Source: Candidatus Zipacnadia bacterium
GTDB taxonomy: Bacteria > Armatimonadota > Zipacnadia > Zipacnadales > Zipacnadaceae
Length of the DNA: 7,646 nucleotides
Assembly (NCBI GenBank): GCA_029821255.1
Contig: JALGTS010000093.1
Coordinates: 1-7,646, forward strand
Direction: 5' to 3'
Shown: positions 1 through 5,476 of the stretch, piece by piece
Layout of the letters: every line of letters begins with the position of its first letter
Numbering within the stretch: position 1 is the stretch's first letter
Program-made: the position numbers and the translations under genes
The notes under the pieces: model-generated
Seen by the model: the letters and a program-made list of their open reading frames with translations, nothing else
Database searches by the model: none
What the model was told of the DNA's origin: nothing

Positions 1-22
1 CAAGCAACCCAATCGCACCCAT
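1..22 (-). CDS. start of a gene after fliO, probably fliP (partial)
   Basis: Only the first bases of this gene are in the window. Downstream of the fliO stop (48-50) on the minus strand there is a good ribosome-binding site, AAGGAG at 41-46. One frame then reads RKMGAIGLL, like the charged n-region and hydrophobic core of a signal peptide, which is how FliP usually begins. The ATG at 20-22 lies 18 nt from the RBS, which is long. A CTG at 29-31 in the same frame lies 9 nt away. A TTG at 33-35 in another frame lies 5 nt away but gives a hydrophilic start. The identity rests on the usual fliN-fliO-fliP order, and the exact start is uncertain. Confidence 0.35.
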
Positions 23-47
23 CTTTCTCAGCCAACGCAGCTCCTTG

Positions 48-467
48 TCAATACGAGGTCCCATCACCTGCGTCTCCTTGTTGGTTAAACGAGGATTGCG
101 ACTGGTCAAGCTCATCAGCGGGAAATTCCGCTATTTTACGCAGGCCCTCACTACCACCCCCAACGATGAGAATACGGTCAGCGACTTCCAGGATATAGAC
201 CCAGCGGCCGCCGCCGAGGTGGCAGCTTTCCACCACGCGTAGCCGGCCGCCCTTGCGAGTAGAAGCCGTCTGGGAAAGGCGACGGAGGCCGAAATAGGTT
301 GCATAGATCAGGCCGACGACTATGGCGAGGCTGATAGCGGCCTGCAGTAGATAGTACAGCGAGCTGTGACCGTCGCCAGAACCTTGCCCCTGTTGAGCAG
401 AGGCCGACACAAGACCAACCAATAACAATAGCCCGACAAAGCTAACACTCTTCAGCAGCGCACGCAT
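48..467 (-). CDS. fliO: flagellar biosynthesis protein FliO
   Basis: This 139-residue protein matches FliO, a small membrane protein that assists assembly of the FliP/FliQ/FliR core of the flagellar type III export gate. It has a cleavable-looking signal peptide (residues 1-24, ending SASA before QQ) and a Gly/Ser-rich periplasmic stretch. One transmembrane helix follows at about 37-60, then a basic LRR segment. The cytoplasmic FliO domain (about 74-103, GRLRVVESCHLGGGRWVYIL onward, ending in ILIVGGG) comes next, with a polar tail. The ATG lies three bases after the fliN stop, and the RBS AGAGGA lies inside the end of fliN, so the two genes are probably translated together. The length is typical of short FliO proteins. 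FliO is poorly conserved, but topology, domain and position all agree. Confidence 0.85.
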   Translation of the reverse strand: MRALLKSVSFVGLLLLVGLVSASAQQGQGSGDGHSSLYYLLQAAISLAIVVGLIYATYFGLRRLSQTASTRKGGRLRVVESCHLGGGRWVYILEVADRILIVGGGSEGLRKIAEFPADELDQSQSSFNQQGDAGDGTSY

Positions 468-470
468 CAG

Positions 471-791
471 TTATTCCTCTGCAGACGGCCCCGAATTGAT
501 TATCCGCACGATACGCACAGCGAGCCGGTCATTCACGGCAACTATCTCCCCCTGGGCAATAGTCTTCTCGCCGGCTATAATTTCTACCTGCTTCGCATCG
601 GACTCGCCCAGCATCAAAATGGCCCCCTGCTCCATCTCGCCAAGCTCGCTCGCCGACAACGTCACCGAGCCTATGCGCACTTCCAGGGTTACCGGCAACT
701 GGTCAACGATCTCTGCAGCAATCACGGGCGGCCCACTTGTTTCTTCCGAGGAGTCCGACCTGTCGGCCGAGGATTCATTAATCTCCGTCAC
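471..791 (-). CDS. fliN: flagellar motor switch protein FliN (SpoA domain)
   Basis: This is a FliN-type protein of 106 residues. FliN forms the lower C-ring of the flagellar motor and takes part in rotation switching and docking of export substrates. Residues 1-28 are acidic, Ser-rich and probably disordered. Residues 29-99 are a SpoA (surface presentation of antigens) domain, with LPVTLEVRIGSVTLSASELG, then the turn EQGAILML, then GEIVAVNDRLAVRIVRI. I chose GTG at 789-791 because a purine-rich RBS (AAGGGGG, rc of about 803-809) lies about ten bases upstream. The upstream TTG at 813-815 would overlap or precede that RBS. The gene is first in a fliN-fliO-(fliP) cluster. The usual neighbour fliM is not upstream; a kinase-like gene and a long leader are there instead. 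Confidence 0.88.
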   Translation of the reverse strand: MTEINESSADRSDSSEETSGPPVIAAEIVDQLPVTLEVRIGSVTLSASELGEMEQGAILMLGESDAKQVEIIAGEKTIAQGEIVAVNDRLAVRIVRIINSGPSAEE

Positions 792-828
792 CGGGCAGAT
801 ACCCCCTTGTGGCAAACTAAGACAACTA

Positions 829-912
829 TCAACAGAGCAAGTGAATAAAGCATCCAGGGATTAGTGCAAAAGGGCTAAACAGAGGGGGGGGCCGCCGGCA
901 AGCCGCAGTCAT
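829..912 (-). CDS. possible 27-residue leader peptide upstream of fliN
   Basis: A short ORF lies in the fliN leader. It starts at ATG 910-912, five bases after a very strong purine tract GGAGGGAGGG, and stops at TGA 829-831, 37 bp before the fliN GTG. The peptide begins MTAACRRPPPLF and continues with a hydrophobic stretch rich in F, L, I and C. The RRPPP codons lie over a run of eight C (884-891, G on the plus strand). Three consecutive prolines are a known ribosome-stalling context, so a translated leader that modulates fliN is conceivable. This is inference: the ORF is short and could be chance, and no family is recognised. Confidence 0.3.
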   Translation of the reverse strand: MTAACRRPPPLFSPFALIPGCFIHLLC

Positions 913-931
913 AGTAACCCTCCCTCCGAAG

Positions 932-978
932 ACGAACTGACTCCGTTCGCCTCTAAGGGGAGAGTCTACCACGAACTG
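932..978 (-). repeat. direct and inverted repeats in the fliN leader
   Basis: The octamer ACGAACTG (plus strand) occurs at 932-939 and again at 971-978, exactly 39 bp apart. The first copy also forms a small hairpin with GTTCG at 945-949 (five-base stem, seven-base loop). GACTC at 939-943 can alternatively pair with GAGTC at 962-966. The segment would lie within the 5' leader if transcription starts near 976. The arms are short, so they may form a leader structure or an operator pair, or be chance. Confidence 0.3.
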
Positions 979-986
979 GCGCCGGT

Positions 987-1002
987 GGCAAGATGGCGGC
1001 CA
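987..1002 (-). promoter_or_regulatory. candidate sigma54 (-24/-12) promoter for fliN
   Basis: The minus strand reads TTGGCCGCCATCTTGC, which has the invariant GG-N10-GC spacing. It also has TGGC at -24 and TTGC at -12, compared with the RpoN consensus TGGCACG-N4-TTGC. The middle ACG is not conserved. Transcription would start near 976 and give a leader of about 185 nt before fliN. Sigma54 commonly drives mid-class flagellar genes and is activated by a two-component system, which fits the kinase-like gene next door. Whether this organism has RpoN cannot be seen here. Confidence 0.3.
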
Positions 1003-1058
1003 AGCTGGCTACTACACCGGAACCGGGGTTAGCTGGCAAACGATGCTGTGCGAATATT

Positions 1059-1859
1059 TTACGCCGCGGACTGCTGGCGCTGCAGGTCGTGACGGCTGGC
1101 CTGAGCTGGGGATAGCGTCATCTGGCCAGCCATAACGGCCCGATGCTTCGGCAATAACAGACGGACGCCGTCACCACCATCACCTAACGGGGCCACGTCA
1201 CCCTGATGGGCTGCGACGATCCGGCAAACTGCTTGCATCGTAACATCATCCCATTGCGGCTTGCCTACTGCACTCGGCACCCGCGCCTGCTCGTCAGAGC
1301 GGGTATATTCAACTATGATCTCCACCACCTCCGTACCAGCCACGCCGGTGCGGGGCTCAAGTCGCACCGATACGCAGCTGTTTTCGGGCAGGTTGAGAAT
1401 ACCATGCTCCAGACAGCCTCGGATAGCCTGAGTCAGGTAGCCACGCTTGCCCTGAACGATCAGCGATTCCGCACCAGACGGGGTCTTTATCTTTATTGAG
1501 CGGTGGCGGGCAAGTTGCCACAGCGGTTGAGCTGCTTCCCACACAATTTCGTTCAGCTCGACAATACCAAAATCACTGGTCTCCAGCTGGTCACTGGTCA
1601 AGCTAACCAGGTCGTCCAGCAGGCGGCCAATATGTTGAGCATTATTATTGATAACCAGACAATGGCGGCGGACCTTGGAGGGGGGTGACTCGGAGTCTGT
1701 GGCCAGAGCCTCGGCGCTAATGCTGATGGAAGTAAGTGTAGAACGAATCTGGTGGGCAACTGAGCGGATTAAGACCTGCTGCTCACGCTCCCACCTCATC
1801 GGCGCAGCTACTGGCAACGAAATGCTTTCGTAGGTCAACTCGCGTTCTTGCTGCTTCAT
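1059..1859 (-). CDS. degenerate histidine-kinase-like protein (DHp domain kept, ATP-binding boxes lost)
   Basis: This soluble protein of 266 residues has no signal peptide, membrane segment or sensor domain. Residues about 24-94 form a HisKA/DHp dimerisation helix pair with an H-box, SVAHQIRSTLTSI, whose histidine (H36) is the expected phospho-acceptor. Residues about 95-240 align with a HATPase_c fold. The piece before the end, CRIVAAHQGDV followed by GDGGDGVRLLLP, is preserved. The N-box reads CLEHGIL, with His where the Mg/ATP-binding Asn belongs. The DxGxG box is replaced by EYTRSDE, and no F- or G2-box is visible. It is therefore unlikely to bind ATP. It could be a histidine phosphotransferase like ChpT or Spo0B, a phosphatase, or a scaffold. 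The ATG at 1857-1859 is preferred over the adjacent TTG. The position just before fliN suggests flagellar regulation; this is inference. Confidence 0.72.
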   Translation of the reverse strand: MKQQERELTYESISLPVAAPMRWEREQQVLIRSVAHQIRSTLTSISISAEALATDSESPPSKVRRHCLVINNNAQHIGRLLDDLVSLTSDQLETSDFGIVELNEIVWEAAQPLWQLARHRSIKIKTPSGAESLIVQGKRGYLTQAIRGCLEHGILNLPENSCVSVRLEPRTGVAGTEVVEIIVEYTRSDEQARVPSAVGKPQWDDVTMQAVCRIVAAHQGDVAPLGDGGDGVRLLLPKHRAVMAGQMTLSPAQASRHDLQRQQSAA

Positions 1860-1862
1860 CAA

Positions 1863-1891
1863 TCTATGGACGCCTCACTTATAGCCATAGA
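1863..1891 (-). promoter_or_regulatory. stem-loop enclosing the kinase-like gene's RBS
   Basis: Perfect seven-base arms (TCTATGG at 1863-1869 and CCATAGA at 1885-1891) flank a 15-base loop. In the minus-strand RNA this loop contains the only SD-like sequence (GAGG, 1873-1876) for the gene starting at 1859. The structure ends four bases before that ATG. It overlaps the tiny ORF at 1879-1896, so ribosomes on that ORF would melt the hairpin. Confidence 0.4.
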
Positions 1892-1896
1892 AGCAT
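1879..1896 (-). CDS. possible five-residue leader peptide MLLWL
   Basis: An ATG at 1894-1896 sits six bases after a full-strength Shine-Dalgarno GGAGGAG (1903-1909) and encodes MLLWL followed by TAA. This is the best RBS in the gap before the kinase-like gene, yet the ORF is not in that gene's frame. It overlaps the upstream arm of the hairpin at 1863-1891. A minimal upstream ORF coupling translation or sensing ribosome load is plausible. Without expression data it remains a candidate. Confidence 0.3.
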   Translation of the reverse strand: MLLWL

Positions 1897-1962
1897 CAGG
1901 CACTCCTCCGTCGTTATTAGATATCGGCAACATTGGAACAAACTTGAGCTTGCCTGGAAGCG

Positions 1963-2029
1963 TTCCTGTACTATCTTTCTTCCAGCAATAGCTGTGCCCA
2001 AACAGCCGCACATGCCGCTGGAACAGGAA
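1963..2029 (-). ncRNA. nested inverted repeats, possible structured leader RNA
   Basis: Three stems nest within 67 bases: TTCCTGT (1963-1969) with ACAGGAA (2023-2029), TTCCAGC (1980-1986) with GCTGGAA (2017-2023), and TGTGC (1993-1997) with GCACA (2008-2012). The first two sets of arms are perfect over seven bases and share base 2023. An alternative inner hairpin, GCTGT (1991-1995) with ACAGC (2002-2006), excludes the innermost stem. No known riboswitch family is recognised. The element lies between yebC and the kinase-like gene, where no convincing protein is encoded, so a cis-acting RNA is the simplest reading. Confidence 0.35.
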
Positions 2030-2035
2030 ATTATC

Positions 2036-2066
2036 GCTAAGTAGGCAGCGAGGAGGACCACTTAGC
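2036..2066 (-). terminator. stem-loop just after the yebC stop, weak terminator candidate
   Basis: GCTAAGT (2036-2042) and ACTTAGC (2060-2066) form a perfect seven-base stem, extendable by two G-C pairs after a one-base bulge. It begins three bases past the yebC stop codon. On the minus strand the stem is followed by GATAATTT rather than a solid T run, so it would be at best a weak intrinsic terminator. It could instead be a 3'-end processing or stability hairpin. Confidence 0.35.
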
Positions 2067-2069
2067 CGC

Positions 2070-2822
2070 TTAACTCTCCATACTTAGCATTAATTCGTCA
2101 GAGATCTCAAAGTTGGAGAAGACGTTCTGGACATCCTCGTGCTCGTCCAGTCTGTCAAGAAGTTTAATGACCTTAACTGCCTCGTCGTCGGGCACGCGAG
2201 TATTGGTGGTCGGCACCATAGTGACTTCGGCCCGTTCCATCTCTATACCAGCCGCTTTAAAGGCCTCGTACACCTGTTGATAATCTTCCGGCTCGGTGCG
2301 AACTTCCCAGACCTCCTCATCGCTATCAATGATATCCTCAGCGCCAGCTTCAACAGCTACTCTAAACAGTTCATCTTCATCCACTTTGTCTCGGGGCACC
2401 ATGATGACACCTTTGCGCTCGAACATCCACTGCACACAACCCGGTGAGCCCAAGCTCGCCCCACACTCCTTCATCAGGTTGCGCAACTCCGCTACAGTGC
2501 GATTTGGATTATCAGTAAGCACGTCTATCATCAGGGCAATGCCCGCTGGGCCATACCCCTCATAGCGAGCCGATTCATAGCTGACTCCCTCAATCTCGCC
2601 GGTGCCCCGCTTAATGGCATATTCAATATTGTCGTTGGGCATATCGGCGGCTTGGGCCTGATCAATGGCGGCACGCAGTTTGTGATTTATATCGGGGTTG
2701 CCGCCTCCCTCGCGCGCTGCAGAGATTATGCGCCGTGAGAGCTTATTGAACAGTTTAGCACGCTTGCGGTCCTGCCGCCCCTTACGATGTACCCGATTTG
2801 CCCATTTGGAATGTCCAGCCAT
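2070..2822 (-). CDS. yebC: YebC/PmpR/TACO1 family protein
   Basis: The 250-residue protein matches the YebC/TACO1 family over its full usual length. It opens with the family signature GHSKWANRVHRKGRQDRKRA, then FNKLSRRIISAAREGGG. MPNDNIEYAIKRGTGE follows at about 61-76, then EGYGPAGIALMIDVLTDNPN at about 88-107 and the central domain GCVQWMFERKGVI. The acidic C-terminal lobe ends DVQNVFSNFEI. Members were first described as DNA-binding regulators (PmpR, a quorum-sensing repressor). The mitochondrial homologue TACO1 is a translation activator, and work on the family points to relief of ribosome stalling at proline-rich stretches. The ATG at 2820-2822 has AGGAAG about ten bases upstream. The usual partners ruvC/ruvA are absent. 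Its own promoter lies at 2889-2918. Confidence 0.96.
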   Translation of the reverse strand: MAGHSKWANRVHRKGRQDRKRAKLFNKLSRRIISAAREGGGNPDINHKLRAAIDQAQAADMPNDNIEYAIKRGTGEIEGVSYESARYEGYGPAGIALMIDVLTDNPNRTVAELRNLMKECGASLGSPGCVQWMFERKGVIMVPRDKVDEDELFRVAVEAGAEDIIDSDEEVWEVRTEPEDYQQVYEAFKAAGIEMERAEVTMVPTTNTRVPDDEAVKVIKLLDRLDEHEDVQNVFSNFEISDELMLSMES

Positions 2823-2888
2823 CTGCTAATGTCTTCCTAACTTTCCCAGTAATATGCTGTTATTAGTGAGTCAGACTTACGCTAAAGT

Positions 2889-2918
2889 ATTATAACAGTT
2901 CTGGGAGCAGATTTCCAA
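2889..2918 (-). promoter_or_regulatory. sigma70-type promoter for yebC, extended -10
   Basis: On the minus strand, -35 TTGGAA (2913-2918) and a perfect -10 TATAAT (2889-2894) are separated by 18 bp. TG one base before the -10 makes it an extended -10. Transcription would start near 2882, giving a leader of about 60 nt to the yebC ATG. This is the clearest promoter in the window and indicates that yebC need not depend on larC transcription. Confidence 0.65.
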
Positions 2919-3000
2919 GCAGCACACTACCCAAGGCACTGGCCAATCGCAGCCAGCACTATGCTCCGACGACCAAATTTGTACCTGCTGCCAGGCTCCG

Positions 3001-4221
3001 TTAGTCAGTAGGCTGCCGCCACAGTTCATCGGCAGCCGCCAGGGCCGCCGAATATACTGCTTTTACCGGTACGTCTTGGCTTTGTGCAGCATTTAGGCAA
3101 TCCTCGTATTCGGGTGCTACGGTGACTACTTGGCCGCCCAAGTAACCCACATTCACGCGCAATTCTCCAAAACGAGTTGTGACCGTGACAGTCTCGCGAT
3201 TCAGGCAGCGCCGCCGGCTGCGAGTCAGGCGTACGCCGAAGGTTGTACTTTCCCGCAGGAGGGTACCAGCGACAGCCTCTGCATCGGCGGGAGTGGCCAA
3301 AGCTGAGATTTTCACTGCCGGGCGCCCCTTCTTCATCTGTATGGGCGTCAGCCATACATCCAGTGCCCCTGCGGCAAAAACCTGAGTAACTACATACGGA
3401 TGAAGCTCCGGATTCATGTCATCAATATTGGCCTCAACTGTCACTACTTCGTCAATAATCAATGACTCGTCGTCATCCGCCGACCGCCCAACCCACAGCC
3501 GCAGCACATTGGGACGCCCCGGAAGGTCTTTGCTGCCGGCTCCGTAGCCGATCTGCTCAACCACCATCGGAGGGAACCTGCCAATCTCCTCACAGAGGGT
3601 AACCGCCAGTGCAGCACCCGTGGGCGTCACTGTCTCTTCATTGATATCTACCGGAACCGTGGGATAGCCCTTGAACAACTCAGTAACCGCCGGCGGCGGC
3701 ACCGGTAGGCGACCGTGAGCAGTGTCAACAAAGCCATGTGAGACGGGCAGAGCCGAACAGTATAGCTTCTCCACTCCCAGCATGCGCAGCCCTATCACGC
3801 TGCCTACTATGTCAATGAGCGTGTCTATGCCGGCCAATTCGTGGAAGTGGACCTCCTCCAGCGATACACCGTGGACATTGGCTTCTGCCTGCGCTACACT
3901 GTCAAGCACCTGCAATGAGGAATTCACCACGTCTGGCGGCAGATCTGCACCAGCAATTACATTACGCAGTTCGGCATAACTGGCATGCTGGTGGTGCGCA
4001 TGATGATCGGTTGCTCTATCGGAGGCCATCGTAGTTACTGTGACCTTGGTGGCCTGAATTCCGGCCTTTAACACCTTTTCGGCGCTGATCTCCCAGTCAG
4101 TCACCGGCAAGCCGCGCAACTGCTTGCGTAGCTCAGTCAGCTCGACGCCAGCGTCAACCAGCGCCCCCAGGGTCATATCGCCACTTATTCCTACCGAAAT
4201 GTCAAGATAGCCTATCTGCAT
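3001..4221 (-). CDS. larC: LarC, nickel-insertion protein of the nickel-pincer cofactor pathway
   Basis: This 406-residue protein is LarC (formerly DUF111). It is a CTP-dependent cyclometallase that inserts nickel into pyridinium-3,5-bisthiocarboxylate mononucleotide to make the NPN cofactor of lactate racemase and relatives. It has the N-terminal signature GISGDMTLGALVDAG (11-25), a His-rich metal-handling cluster DHHAHHQH (72-79) and VHFHELAGIDTLIDIVGS (124-141). ALPVSHGFVDTAHGRLPVP (157-175) and TPTGAAL (199-205) follow. The C-terminal LarC2 part carries VEANIDDMNPE (262-272) and KKGRPAVKISAL (297-308). The gene is one unbroken frame, unlike the frameshift-split larC1/larC2 of Lactiplantibacillus plantarum. 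The ATG at 4219-4221 follows AGGTGA. larA, larB and larE are not in the window, so the client enzyme is unknown. Confidence 0.94.
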   Translation of the reverse strand: MQIGYLDISVGISGDMTLGALVDAGVELTELRKQLRGLPVTDWEISAEKVLKAGIQATKVTVTTMASDRATDHHAHHQHASYAELRNVIAGADLPPDVVNSSLQVLDSVAQAEANVHGVSLEEVHFHELAGIDTLIDIVGSVIGLRMLGVEKLYCSALPVSHGFVDTAHGRLPVPPPAVTELFKGYPTVPVDINEETVTPTGAALAVTLCEEIGRFPPMVVEQIGYGAGSKDLPGRPNVLRLWVGRSADDDESLIIDEVVTVEANIDDMNPELHPYVVTQVFAAGALDVWLTPIQMKKGRPAVKISALATPADAEAVAGTLLRESTTFGVRLTRSRRRCLNRETVTVTTRFGELRVNVGYLGGQVVTVAPEYEDCLNAAQSQDVPVKAVYSAALAAADELWRQPTD

Positions 4222-4276
4222 ATTTCACCTGAATCTGACCTTCACAAACCACACACAGAGGAATCAGTACAAATAG

Positions 4277-4293
4277 CAGGAAATGATGTCCTG
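4277..4293. promoter_or_regulatory. small dyad between divergent larC and the membrane-protein gene
   Basis: CAGGA (4277-4281) and TCCTG (4289-4293) form a symmetric site with a seven-base centre. It lies in the 100-bp region from which larC and the plus-strand operon diverge. A regulator acting on both directions could bind here, but the arms are short. I found no convincing -35/-10 pair in either direction. Confidence 0.2.
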
Positions 4294-4321
4294 GTCTTAT
4301 CTGAAGTAAGGGTAGAGCGCT

Positions 4322-4630
4322 ATGACACAGTTGTCAAGCGATCGATTTGTTACGTATATCTTCCACCGGCACAGCCGCCGCGCCATCGCCCTCGCCGCTG
4401 CTACACTTGTGAGCTGGATACTGGCGGGACGCGGCTGGCCATGGTGGGCCTGGCTGCCCGCTGCAATCTTAGCAACAGGGGCAAGTTATGCTCTGCTGCT
4501 GATGGCAGTTTACGGCTACCACAAAGCCACCTACCAGCTCCGCGCCCAGAGAATGCGCGAACAGTTACGCCGGGCAGAAAATCAGGCTGGCGAAAGATCC
4601 AAATCAACGCAGGAGCCGTCCTCTCGCTGA
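4322..4630 (+). CDS. small two-helix membrane protein, first gene of the nfo-nth operon
   Basis: I do not recognise a family for this 102-residue protein. The N-terminus is polar and basic (HRHSRR at 15-20). Two hydrophobic helices follow at about 21-36 and 42-64, joined by a short Trp-rich turn GRGWPWWAW. The C-terminal 35 residues form a highly charged, probably helical tail (LRAQRMREQLRRAENQ). Positive charges flank both ends, so both termini should face the cytoplasm. The ATG has AAGGG nine bases upstream. The stop TGA shares its A with the nfo ATG (TGATG), so translation of nfo is probably coupled to it. The link to DNA repair is positional only. Confidence 0.78.
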   Translation: MTQLSSDRFVTYIFHRHSRRAIALAAATLVSWILAGRGWPWWAWLPAAILATGASYALLLMAVYGYHKATYQLRAQRMREQLRRAENQAGERSKSTQEPSSR

Positions 4631-5445
4631 TGCGTCTGGGTTTTCATATATCAATTGCTGGCGGACTGGCCGAGGTAGTGCCTCGCGCTGTGCGCCGAGG
4701 CTGTACTACACTACAGCTCTTTACCTCCTCACCCGTGCAATTGCAGCGGCCCATGCTGAACGCTGATGACTGTCACCAATTCATAGAGCAACTGGCAGCT
4801 CATAATATCCAACCACACTTCGTCCACACCAGCTATCTATTGAATATCGCCAGTCCGGATCAAAAGTTATGGGAGCGAAGCGTAGAGCATCTTTCCGACG
4901 AATTGAGGCGAGCCAAACTGTTGAACGCAGCGGGAGTAGTCCTACATTTGGGCTCGGTAGGGAATAACGGAGCAATTAGCCCTGGAATTGACCGGGTAGT
5001 GCGAGCACTTGATGCTGCCCGTATTCAAGCCCAAAACGATGTCCCGCTAATCCTGGAAAATTCCGCCGGAGCCGGTAACACTCTGGGCGCGAGTATCCCC
5101 CAGATTGCCCAGATTCTGGCTGCCAGTCAATATCCCAACAGTCTACAATTCTGCCTGGACACCGCCCACGCCTTTGCGGCCGGCTGGCCAGTGCATCACC
5201 CAGAAGGTCTGGAGGAGGTCCTTACCGAATTGGACAGTGCACTCGGTCCTGAGCGCTTAGTGCTCATTCATGCCAACGACAGTCGTAGTGACTTCAACAG
5301 TCATGTGGACAGGCATTGGCACATCGGCCAAGGCAAAATGGGACGAGAGGCCTTCAGAACCATCGTTAATCATCCGCGCCTGCGCAAGTTGCCCTTTATT
5401 ATGGAAACTCCCGGAACTGAAGAAGATGATATGCGAAATATTTAG
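4630..5445 (+). CDS. nfo: deoxyribonuclease IV / AP endonuclease (Nfo family)
   Basis: Endonuclease IV is a zinc enzyme that cuts DNA 5' of abasic sites and trims damaged 3' ends in base-excision repair. The 271-residue TIM-barrel protein begins MRLGFHISIAGG. All nine metal ligands of the E. coli enzyme have counterparts: H66, H106, E143, D177, H180, H214, D227, H229 and E259. They sit in VHTSYLLN, LHLGS, LILEN, CLDTAHAFAAGW, IHANDS, DRHWHIG and METPG. An in-frame ATG at 4441 would add 63 non-homologous residues, so the ATG overlapping the upstream stop is the start. The C-terminus ends METPGTEEDDMRNI, shorter than usual. One T fewer in the run at 5441-5443 would add SKLA and end at 5458, so a small error or mutation is possible. 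The active site is complete. Confidence 0.95.
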   Translation: MRLGFHISIAGGLAEVVPRAVRRGCTTLQLFTSSPVQLQRPMLNADDCHQFIEQLAAHNIQPHFVHTSYLLNIASPDQKLWERSVEHLSDELRRAKLLNAAGVVLHLGSVGNNGAISPGIDRVVRALDAARIQAQNDVPLILENSAGAGNTLGASIPQIAQILAASQYPNSLQFCLDTAHAFAAGWPVHHPEGLEEVLTELDSALGPERLVLIHANDSRSDFNSHVDRHWHIGQGKMGREAFRTIVNHPRLRKLPFIMETPGTEEDDMRNI

Positions 5446-5460
5446 CAAATTAGCCTAATT

Positions 5461-5466
5461 GGGGAG
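5461..5466 (+). promoter_or_regulatory. ribosome-binding site of nth, decides its start
   Basis: GGGGAG lies ten bases before the ATG at 5477-5479. The alternative in-frame TTG at 5459 immediately precedes this purine tract and lacks its own SD, which rules it out as the main start. Confidence 0.6.
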
Positions 5467-5476
5467 AAACACGAAA

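Noticed and set aside
813..815. TTG start for a 114-residue FliN.
   Set aside because: The RBS AAGGGGG lies downstream of this TTG and is properly spaced for the GTG at 791.
792..915. Phase-variable fusion of the leader ORF to fliN through the run of eight C.
   Set aside because: Losing one C would enter the fliN frame, but a TAA at 861-863 in that frame blocks read-through.
985..1001. A GG-N10-GC pattern on the plus strand (TGGCAAGATGGCGGC).
   Set aside because: The -12 half is CGGC rather than TTGC, and no plus-strand gene follows.
1879..2061. A 60-codon minus-strand ORF starting GTG right after yebC, with a lipobox-like IISC early on.
   Set aside because: It lacks an SD at its start and a charged n-region, resembles no family, and runs through the stem-loops. 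Only its last five codons, with their own SD, look usable.
2985..3000. Possible larC terminator (CCTG-GCAG-CAGG hairpin).
   Set aside because: The stem is only four base pairs and no T run follows.
4441..4629. Longer nfo starting at the ATG at 4441.
   Set aside because: The added 63 residues have no family similarity and overlap the membrane-protein gene out of frame. The family start MRLGFHIS is at 4630.
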